From Dimorphilus gyrociliatus (taxonomy: Eukaryota; Annelida; Polychaeta; Dinophilidae), in NCBI GenBank assembly GCA_904063045.1, contig CAJFCJ010000007.1, forward strand, positions 1,442,698 to 1,506,697: a DNA stretch of 64,000 bases, written 5' to 3'. Position numbers and translations under genes: made by a program. Positions 56,074 to 64,000 of the stretch are shown piece after piece. Under the pieces are notes generated by a model, which saw only the letters and a list, made by a program, of their open reading frames with translations, was not told the origin of the DNA and ran no database searches. Positions within the stretch are counted from its first letter, which is position 1, and every line of letters starts with the position of its first letter.

Positions 56074-58378
56074 TCACAGCTCATCTTTTTTAAAAGAAAC
56101 AGAAGCATGTTTCTTAATAAATTCTTCTAAATCTTTCAAGTCTCTATTTCCTTCATATTTAACTGGCGAATCTTTTCTATCAGCCGGAGCAAAATAAATA
56201 GTTGGAAATCCTTCCGATGTGAAAGTACTTTCGGGAGATTCGTTTGCAGTCGCATCCATTTTTGCGATAACTAAATTCTTTTCTTTCTATAAAATGTAAA
56301 TAAAATTTTTATAATGCAAAGTATAACAAACTTAGTTTTACTTATACCTTAAACTTCTTGGCAAACTTCTTATACTCGGGTTCGAAAGCTTTACAATGAC
56401 CACACCTGTGTAAATATTAGATTATCAATATTGAGAGGGTTAATTGGCTTAAATAACAAACCATGGAGCATATAACTCGAGGAGTACATCTTTAGATTTA
56501 TCCATGACAATATCTTTGAAACTATTTCCAACAACAACTTTAACGGGTCCTTTTTGTTTTTTAGGAACTGGCTGAGACTTAATTTTTGGCTTGAGTTTAC
56601 CTTGTTTGAATGCACGAATGAATGATCTGATATCATCAGAGTCAAACTCCTCCATAGCTGGCATTGGGTAACGAAGATTTCCTTCACCGAATATACCAAT
56701 GTTCATTTCCTCAGGGGAATCGTCAAGACCCAAATCCTTGAGCAAGTTTTCATTACCCTCCTCATTTGCAATGGCAAATGTGATATCTTTGAAATCTTTC
56801 GCAATATCTAAGATCTTTGATCGCCATAACTGAGTACTTTTACGATGTTCAAATGAAAAGTCAACAGTATAAAAGAAAATAATAAGAGGACGGGTTTTTT
56901 CTGAGTATCTTCCTTTGCTAGTGTCATAAACGCCTACCAAGGGTCTTTCATGTTCGGAGAAGAAACCCTTAATGTCTTCAACTTCAGCATCTGAATCTGT
57001 AAAAATGTGCCACTTGGGTTCATATTTACTGTAGAAGCGTTCAGCATTGAAGACAACGATAGATTCAGCATTCACTTTGTAATGATCTCGTATGCTCTTT
57101 TCAAAAGTATGACCGAATGTATAACCATCTCTTACATGATTTGCAGCTTCTTGATACCTCTCATATAATTTACTCTTATCATTTTCAAAAAATCCAACAA
57201 TTGTTATGTCGTCAACATTCATTAAATTTTGAACAGCTTTAAGTGTGGTTTGTTCTTTCGAAGCATCACCTCTTTGTTTTTTCATGTACTCAACTACACC
57301 CATAGTGTCTCTTGGGCCGTTGTATTCAAAAACTTTAGTCTTTCTGAAAATTTTTAGGGTGGGATACCCAGTAACTTTGAAAGATGTAGCCATTTCTGTC
57401 TCAGCGGTAGCGTCGACCTTTGTCAAATAAACAGGAGGGTCTAATTTTTTCAATTGTTGAGCAGCTTTCTCGTATTCTGGAGCGAATCGCTTGCAATGCC
57501 CGCACCAAGGAGCATAAAACATGACAAGCATAAGTTCCTCCCTGGTTGTCCATTCAGTAAAGTTGTCCTTGGTTAAAGTAAGAACAGCTTCCGGTGGAGG
57601 TTTCCAATTGGGATCAGCTCGCTCACGCATAAAGTCAACGATTCCCTGCTCATCTCTTGGTCCATCGAAGTCAATTGGAGTTGCCATTCCCTTCTTGAAA
57701 ACTTTAATAGTAGGATAGCCCTGTACTTCATATCGCTCAGCAACTGAAGTCTCTACAGTTGCATCAACTTTTGCCAATGAAACTGGAGGATCATTCTTTT
57801 TTAAACGTTTAGCTGCTGCTTCATAGGCAGGAGCGAGAGCTTTACAATGGCCACACCTAGAATCATAAAATATTATTGATAATAAATAAAAAAATTAACT
57901 CAACTAACCATGGGGCGTAAAACTCAACCATAATAATTTCCTTATCAAACACGACTTCATCGAAGTTATCGTTAGTTAACACAAGAACATCATTATCCTC
58001 GAGTACTTGAGGTGCGTCGTCATTGCTGTCCTCAGACTCTACAAAATTTCAAGCGATTGAATAGTTGGTTCAATTAATCAACATAAATAGGAAAAATAAA
58101 GCAACAAACAATTTATAGTTTGTATACAGGATTTCTACGTCTTAGACAGTTAATACTGTATAAAGAGAGTTGTATGTTATATACGAAATATCTATGGAAT
58201 ATGCTGAGATACCCTTTTTAATATTTTATTTTGAACATTCAACAATTCTCAACAAAAAGATTTTTTAACCTTGTGTATTTTCAGAATTTTTCGCTTCTGG
58301 CGTTCCTTCAGTACTATCTTCTGCAAAACAACTTGCTGAAATTAACAGCAATATTCCTAGAAGCTTCCAAAATTTCAT
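56074..58378 (-). CDS. PDIA4: PDIA4 (ERp72), ER protein disulfide isomerase
   Basis: About six exons. ATG 58378 opens a signal peptide (basic start, then LLGILLLISAS), followed by an acidic stretch. Three thioredoxin-like catalytic domains carry the APWCGHC site: the first split by an intron at 57857-57908, the second near 57505, the third split at about 56400-56460. Two non-catalytic b domains lie between the second and third. The protein ends in KDEL, the ER retention signal. This a0-a-b-b'-a' order is typical of PDIA4. It forms and rearranges disulfides of secreted proteins. Upstream intergenic DNA to GLCCI1 is 832 bp. Confidence 0.95.
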
Positions 58379-59210
58379 GTTATTTCGTGAACAGAACCGG
58401 CTTAGAGAAAAGTGTTTGAAAACCAAGCCCTGTAACACAGTCTTATTGTTAATCCGCTTACAACAAATGAAATAGTTCGCCACATCTCTTTAAGTATTTC
58501 AGTAAAATGAGCTTAAATTTATACAAACTTTATGCTATTCGCCAATTAGCTTTCAAATACGATTCGAGGAAATGGCTATAATGATTTCAACCGAGTTTTT
58601 ATTGCGAGTATTAACTTAATTTTTCTAATTGTCCAATCAGAAAATGCCAACTTTCGGCGGCTGAAACTATTGGCAGCCTTGACCTATGGTTGAAGCAGAC
58701 TGCAGTGCACTGCAGACGACATACGAATCAATAAGAGTTGTTACAGAGTTTAACATATATAATATTTTAAAAAAATTACATAATATGCTCATAAATATAT
58801 ATTTGTACTATATATTGTCCCATTGCGGTTGAAAGCTATCAAAGTTACTGTACAAATGGAGAGAAATATTAATAAACTTTATGTTGATCGTCTGCTCTTA
58901 TTGAGAGTAGAGCGTGATTTGGATGCTTGTACATCGATGATTGGTTAAGAATGCGGTTGTGTTTTGCTCTGAACAAATCGAAAGAAGAAATTGGCAACCT
59001 CAGCCCGAACTTACTCTGATAATTCTGCGCATGCGCTGTATTGCCGGTTGCCAAAAGAACGAGCAGAGGAAAAAAGTCTACATAATTTTTATGCAAACCA
59101 GAATGAAAATCTAACAAGTCAATTGAATATTTCTTTCGATCCCGTCCACTTATTTATCTTAAATAGCTATCGGAACATGACTTCTTAATCGAACAAATTC
59201 TAGTTCAAGA
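58379..59210. promoter_or_regulatory. Divergent upstream region of PDIA4 and GLCCI1
   Basis: The longest head-to-head gap. It holds two CCAAT-type sites (CCAATCAG near 58632 and ATTGG near 58668) and a CTGCAGTGCACTGCAG palindrome at about 58700-58715. Such CCAAT elements would fit an ER-stress-type promoter for PDIA4, which is inference. Small open frames at 58869-59188 look random. Confidence 0.4.
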
Positions 59211-60462
59211 ATGAAGAAAAGTTCGTCTCCGGCTTCAAAAGGCCAAGGACCCCTTCGGGCGACGAGACAATTTGGTACTAATATGATAAATGTATCACCA
59301 GATTCATGTATTTTCAGAGGTAAGATTTATTTTGTTAACGGATAGCGACCGATTTGGCACAGTGCCAAACTGATTGTGTGTCAAATGTTTTCATGCGAAG
59401 TTATTGATTTACTGCTAACTACGAAGAATATGTTTGGCGAGTTATATGCGTGCCCTAGGCGCGGTTAGGAATAATTTTTTATCTCGAGTACATTATTTAT
59501 TTGTCTGACACTGAACAGAAGTGATTTAAAGCATTTTCATATAAACAATAACGAGTACGTTTCTCACGCTGTATTCAGAACTAGATAAAAAGTAGTTGTT
59601 ATTAGTAAACATAATTATAATGGTTGTTGGATCGTTGCCAAAACAGTGATCAGCACCAGTCCATCGCCGTTGCGACGCGCAGCATCAGCCGACATTACTA
59701 CTGCGCAGTATCTAAACGGTGAGTGGCCAACAACAAACGATTCGATTCATTCGATAAACTCATCATTTAAGGAAGACGTCAGTACGCAGGTATAATTATT
59801 GTTGGCAAGTTGCCCATTCGTGGCGCGTAATGCAGTCTCAACTATTGCAGACTCCCGACGAATGGGCGGCGACGACGGATCATTATCATTCTAGAAGACG
59901 CTCACAGCACACTCGCTCGTGGAGCGTTGATGATCAACTACAGCAGGCGTTTCGTATCAATCAATTAAAGAGAATGATGTCGACACCACCCTCTTGCTGT
60001 AAGCCGATTTCTAACGGGCATTGTACGACGCCAACCAAATTTCGAATACAGCGTGGCAGCGTGGAAGGATTAAACCAGGAAATCGAAACGCTCGTCTTTA
60101 CCGCATCATCTCAATGCGTTCAGGCGTGTTGTACACCACCTCGAGACGGTCGTCGTCCACCACTTATTGAAATACTCAGCCATAATATGCAGACGCAGAC
60201 ACCGTCCAGTTTTGGTGATATACAATTGGACGATGACAGTGCTAAAGTTGAGACTCTCAAGCCAGCACCAATACGTGAACCTCCTGATGGGTGCTGTGAA
60301 CAACAGGAAAATGAGGATAGTAAAATTTCTTTACCGACGGTTAAGGAGCCTTTATTATCAGCTACAACCCTAATACCGTCGACCAACTCAGCATTTAAGT
60401 CGTACTGCAGTAGACAGTTGCCTCTCAAAGTCAGCTACGAAAAGGCTCTACAGCCTGACTGA
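59211..60462 (+). CDS. GLCCI1: GLCCI1/FAM117 family protein
   Basis: Three exons (59211-59319, 59647-59789, 59836-60462), 292 residues. The family hallmark spans the first intron: SPSPLRRAASADITTAQYL then NGEWP, followed by SSFKEDVSTQ. Next comes RRSQHTRSWSVDDQL and the segment TPTKFRIQRGSVEGLNQEI, matching GLCCI1 and FAM117A/B. The rest is low complexity, with a possible DxQT-like MQTQTPSSF motif. The family binds the dynein light chain LC8 in some vertebrates. Function otherwise unknown. The first exon is rich in Ser/Lys and short compared with vertebrate members. Confidence 0.87.
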
Positions 60463-60761
60463 TTAAATTTTTGCTAATTGTTAACATTTTGTCTCTATTC
60501 TCTTTCTTAATTGTGCGTGTGTATGTAAAAGCGTGTGACTGATTTTTTTAAAACATTTTTTGCCATTTTCCTGTGCTATTTTCTGCCTCTTTGTGTCGTT
60601 AAAAAAAGGTTAAGTAGTATATAAAAAAAGCGGCCGGGGCCGTAGCTCGCAGCTAAACACTAAGGGATTATTTCGCGTTCGATAAATGTCGAGAAAACTA
60701 AATATTTATTGATATTCCGAGACGCTTCGTTTACAGAACAACTAAAGTCTTTTGCAGGCCT

Positions 60762-61779
60762 CTATTCGTTTGAAAAATTCGGTTTGCGTTTCTCAACAAA
60801 GGCGGTCATTCCCTCTCGTCTATCACTCTGTTGGAAATACCGGCAAATTATGTTAAGCAGAACTAATAAAATATATACAAACAGTAGCGAAAGTCTGGTG
60901 AAACATGCGTTTCTCAAAATGGACGCCTTCGGCTAAAGTCATCTCAAAGGATGCGTTGACCGCCTCCTTTGCCATTTTAACAATTAATGGAGAATGTTGG
61001 CATATTCTATCAGCTGTTTTAATAGCTTCGTCGACCAACTTTTCAGGGGCTACCACCTTACTAACCAAACCGAATTTGCATGCTTCTTCTGCACCAATGC
61101 GATCGCCAGTTAGTACCATTTCCATAGCCTTCGATTTTCCAACCAGACGGGGAAGCCTTTGAGTTCCACCAGATCCTGGAATTGTTCCAATAATAATTTC
61201 TGGCTGTCCAAATTGTGCTTTTTCTCCGGCGTAAATCATGTCACACATCATAGCTAATTCACATCCACCTCCTAATGCAAATCCATTTACAGCTGCAATA
61301 ATTGGTTTACGCAGGCGAGTGATTCTATTCCAGTGTTCAAGAAAATTGTCTCTATATACTTCCGAAAAATGTTTAGGTTGCATTTCTTTAATATCAGCTC
61401 CAGCGGCAAAAGCCTTTTCGCTACCTGTTATAACGGCACAGCCTATGGTGTTATCATTATCTATCCAATCAAAAGTCTCATTCAATTCCAACATCAAGCC
61501 ATTGCAAAGGGCATTGAGTGCTTTTGGACGGTAAAGTTCAATAAAAGCAACTTTGTTTTCTTCTCCACATCGACCTACTTTAAGATATTCGAACTTCTTC
61601 TGATCACTTGGTACTGAAAAAAATAGCGGCAGGGAAATAAATCTCATATACTTGATAATACATCATGACAGTCACTTACAAGTAGACAAGAGAGAAGCTG
61701 GTATAAATTGCTTCTGACTGTTTAAAGTTTGTCTAACTAATAAAGCAGAATATCTAGATGTTAGCTTTGCGAACGCCAT
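60762..61779 (-). CDS. ECHS1: ECHS1, mitochondrial short-chain enoyl-CoA hydratase
   Basis: Three exons (61679-61779, 60883-61606, 60762-60827), 296 residues (human 290). The first exon is a typical mitochondrial presequence ([16 protein letters not shown]). The crotonase fold shows [23 protein letters not shown] (oxyanion hole), [14 protein letters not shown] with its catalytic Glu, and [19 protein letters not shown] with the second Glu. The C-terminal [14 protein letters not shown] ends in KPNFSNE. It hydrates 2-enoyl-CoA in mitochondrial fatty-acid and valine oxidation. Exon 2 keeps frame only with the acceptor at 61607, eight bases into the ORF from a stronger-looking AG. Head to head with GPX4. 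Confidence 0.93.
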
Positions 61780-61929
61780 AGCTGCTCACTTCCTTTAACC
61801 TTGGCCTTTAGTATTATTTTTCGTAAAATTCAATATTTTGTTAAAAAAAGGTAAGAACATAAATTAATCAATTTTCTTACATTAAAAGATTGGTAATTAT
61901 ATTTTACGAAAGCGTGCCTAACGAAGGAA
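61780..61929. promoter_or_regulatory. Shared promoter region of ECHS1 and GPX4
   Basis: 150 bp between opposing start codons of two mitochondrial-enzyme genes. No TATA box is placed for either. Confidence 0.45.
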
Positions 61930-62881
61930 ATGCGAAGAGTGTTGTTTTTCGCGACCTCTGCTAGAGTCCCACTTTCTTGCTTGTTTTTCGGTCGGAGCCG
62001 CTCCACAATGGTAGGTATTTTTAATTTCAAAACATATAGTCTATAGTAAAAGTTATCGGTTTCAGAGCGGTTTCTTTGACTTTCTGCTATGTAAAACTTT
62101 TAAATACATCATAATTTTGATAGCTCTGGGATTGGGTTTACAATTTGTAGGCATAAATTATGTAGACGAAATAAAAAGTGTTTTTCAGGCAGAGGCAGAT
62201 TCCTGGAAGAAAGCGTCATCAATTTACGACTTCACCGTGAAAGATATAGATGGAAATGAAGTTTCTCTAAAAAAATATGAGTAAGTAAAAAACTTCTGTT
62301 TGAAAACATTTGAAACTGAGAGAACTATTTCAGAGATAAAGTTTGTCTCATAGTGAATGTAGCCTCTAAATGAGGTTTCACTGATTCAAACTACAAACAA
62401 CTGCAAGCTTTGCACGAAGAGCTAGCAGATTCTGGGTTACGTATTTTGGGTTTTCCCTGTAATCAATTTGGAGGTCAGGAACCTGGTACAAATGAAGAAA
62501 TAAAAGCTTTTGCCCAAGATAAATATGGTGTTAAATTTGATATGTTCTCTAAAATCGAGGTAAATGGAAACAATGCGGATCCACTTTACAAATATTTGAA
62601 AATGAAGCAAGGTGGATTTTTAGGAGAGTAAGTGTTTTCTGCAATGTCATAGTAACATATTAATTAGTACTTTAGATTAATTTCCCTAAACATCTTTTTT
62701 TTGCAGTCGTATTAAGTGGAATTTCTCGAAGTTTCTTGTTGATAAAATGGGGCAACCAGTTGATAGGTATTCGCCAACGACTAGTCCCTTTGTAAGTATA
62801 AGCAATTAAATAACCATTTAATAACTATATCTATTACTCTGATTACAGTCAATAAAAAAGGACATAACAAAGCTGCTCTAA
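61930..62881 (+). CDS. GPX4: GPX4, selenocysteine phospholipid hydroperoxide peroxidase
   Basis: Five exons (61930-62010, 62189-62280, 62334-62627, 62707-62791, 62849-62881) give 194 residues from ATG 61930 or 168 from ATG 62008, close to the human 197 and 170. Exon 1 codes a mitochondrial presequence ([14 protein letters not shown]). The active site reads NVASK-TGA-GFT: the TGA at 62371-62373 is in frame and lies exactly where selenocysteine is in animal GPX4. Other active-site residues are in FPCNQFG and [10 protein letters not shown]. No GPX1-type insert, as expected for a monomeric GPX4. GPX4 reduces lipid hydroperoxides with glutathione and blocks ferroptosis. An alternative acceptor at 62065 would add a hydrophobic segment. 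A SECIS lies 3'. Confidence 0.95.
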
Positions 62882-63239
62882 GTCTTTATTACCAGTATCC
62901 TGATTACTTAACTTTATATTATACTACGTATTGATGATTATCTCTTTGGCGCTTATGATGACACTTTTTGAAAGCTTTGCGAAAAGTGTTTGATAAAAAT
63001 TATTCGTGCAACCCTGCCTAGTGAGATTGTCATTAATATGAAGTTTCAATATTTTGTACAAGTTCAAAGTAAAGAAAATAAATTTTTTCAAAGTATTTAT
63101 TGCACGTAGAGCTGAAATTCATTAAAAAACGATTCTCTTCGATATGACACTATACTGTAAGAAACGTCAGATAACGCAAACATTTAAACGGTTGAGCAGT
63201 TAATGCTTTAGAAAAAATATATGATATGGTATGCGTAAG
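62882..63239. other. Intergenic between convergent GPX4 and BCL2L13-like genes
   Basis: 358 bp holding the GPX4 3' UTR with the SECIS element and the 3' UTR of the BCL2L13-like gene. A plus-strand AATAAA lies near 63078. Otherwise AT-rich with no open frame of note. Confidence 0.5.
62955..62994 (+). promoter_or_regulatory. SECIS element in the GPX4 3' UTR
   Basis: A canonical eukaryotic SECIS about 75 bases after the stop. The quartet is ATGA (62955-62958) against TGAT (62991-62994), giving tandem G-A pairs. Helix: ACACTTTT (62961-62968) pairs with AAAAGTGT (62982-62989), extended by U-G and G-C pairs. The apical loop starts with AAA at 62971, twelve bases after ATGA, as the consensus requires. 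This decodes the TGA at 62371 as selenocysteine. Confidence 0.9.
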
Positions 63240-64000
63240 TTATCTTCTCCTATGAATCAATAATCCGGCAAGAAATGCTCCAGTCGCGCAAATACCAGTC
63301 CAAAATATCCACTTACGCCACCGTCTTGATGTAGTATCTTGACCATCAAAAGAATCTTCTTCATATTCTGACTGTTTTTCGCTGCTTATCTATAAACGTA
63401 TAGGATTAAAACCTCCATCTATAAAAGAAAGTTTAAAAAATCAATTGACTCTTACTCGACTTCGAAATGAATTTGTAACGCCCAATGTATAGCTTAAGTC
63501 AACCTCATCAACTTCATTATTAAACGGAAAGAACCCTGTAGAACTTTTGCGACTTTTTATTGTATTTCCTGAGCCAGGTTCTGACAAATAATTTTCATTT
63601 TCCTCAACAATTGTAGCTTGCTGCAATATCAATAGATTATATGTCATAAACTTAACTTAATTATAGGTTGCCCACCCAAGAATTGCCAAGTTTTTCTAGG
63701 TAATCACGTGTATAATCTAGCAATAGGGTAGCTGTAAACTGAATCAAATCATTCAAATTTTTTTCTCCTTTTTGGATAAGTCGAAAAGCTAGATGTTGAC
63801 TGAGTAGCAAGATGAGAGTAGCCTGTATAGAGAAGTTACTAGTGATGATTATATAATTTGATAATTTATGAAACCTTTCGTAAATTGGAGAAAGTGACAC
63901 ATGAAGAAAGCAGACTGCTAACATAGGTTTTAAAAACATTATATGTTATGCTTTCTTTTTCTTTTTTAAGAATGTCATCCAATACGGCTTCTATTTGATC
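63240..64000 (-). CDS. BCL2L13: BCL2L13 (Bcl-rambo)-like protein, 3' part
   Basis: Partial: the gene continues to the left of its own start, past base 64000. Visible exons read to a Bcl-2-like block: ILKKEKESITYNVFKTYVS, then a hydrophobic helix (ATLILLLSQHLAFRLIQKG), NDLIQFTATLLLDYTRDYLE and GNSW, the last resembling a BH2 motif with G-W. The spacing and wording (QFxxxxLxDYxxxYxxxxG) fit BCL2L13. A Ser/Asp/Glu-rich linker follows, then a C-terminal tail anchor (WIFWTGICATGAFLAGLLI) with a basic RRR end, typical of outer mitochondrial membrane insertion. Stop TAA at 63240-63242. The long BHNo region of vertebrate Bcl-rambo is reduced here. A BH3 is not visible in the part seen. Confidence 0.6.

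Noticed and set aside
58869-59188. Open frames on both strands upstream of GLCCI1
   Set aside because: Antisense pair in a promoter gap without conserved features.
61606-61613. ECHS1 exon 2 starting at the AG before TACCAAG
   Set aside because: That acceptor puts the join out of frame with exon 1; the AG eight bases later keeps frame.
62371-62373. GPX4 as a broken pseudogene because of the TGA
   Set aside because: The TGA is at the selenocysteine site, all other residues are intact and a SECIS is present.
1-64000. tRNA genes, transposons, CRISPR arrays, viral insertions
   Set aside because: None recognised by eye; small RNA genes could be missed without a covariance-model scan.

Overview
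The window is gene-dense eukaryotic nuclear DNA from an animal. It is AT-rich. Most genes are split by introns of about 50-80 bp with GT/AG ends. I can place 27 protein-coding genes in 64 kb, about one per 2.4 kb, and neighbouring start or stop codons are often only 100-400 bp apart. ESRP, WWOX, a Maf bZIP factor, Akirin, WDR59, GLCCI1/FAM117 and Mondo point to a bilaterian. The proteins are well conserved despite the compaction. This suits a small-genome lophotrochozoan such as the annelid Dimorphilus; the species name is inference only and no search was run.

Layout, left to right. 0-12.5 kb: 3' end of ZC3H3 (+), intronless Maf factor (+), WWOX (-), CIBAR/FAM92 (+), ESRP/fusilli (+). 13-24 kb: CPBP-type intramembrane protease (-), mitochondrial citrate carrier SLC25A1 (-), DHX29 (+), an unrecognised acidic single-exon protein (-). 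24-43 kb: Akirin (-), SHPRH (+), VAP (-), NOB1 (+), ZCCHC14-like (-), KLHDC4 (+), a short Mondo/MLXIP (+), ARHGAP1 (-). 44-64 kb: WDR59 (+), CMSS1 (-), GTF3C3 (+), EBNA1BP2 (-), GFOD (-), PDIA4 (-), GLCCI1/FAM117 (+), ECHS1 (-), a selenocysteine GPX4 with SECIS element (+), and the 3' part of a BCL2L13-like gene (-).

The genes mostly alternate in strand, so many share a short head-to-head promoter or meet tail to tail. There is no operon and no single pathway. Many products serve translation, ribosome production or nuclear chromatin (DHX29, NOB1, CMSS1, EBNA1BP2, GTF3C3, SHPRH); others serve mitochondria (SLC25A1, ECHS1, GPX4, BCL2L13) or the ER (VAP, PDIA4).

The most notable features are as follows. 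The ZC3H3-Maf-WWOX-CIBAR-ESRP block looks like an ancestral arrangement now split between human 8q and 16q, and other genes here also have 16q relatives. GPX4 has an in-frame TGA, a matching SECIS hairpin and isoform options. The Mondo gene has no room for its nutrient-sensing half. WWOX has lost its SDR catalytic lysine. DHX29 and its neighbour overlap at their stop codons. No tRNA, rRNA, CRISPR array, transposon or virus was recognised. Exon joins were done by eye; where I added up exon lengths (WWOX, CIBAR, ESRP, CPBP, SLC25A1, DHX29, Akirin, VAP, NOB1, ZCCHC14, Mondo, GLCCI1, ECHS1, GPX4) the totals divide by three.
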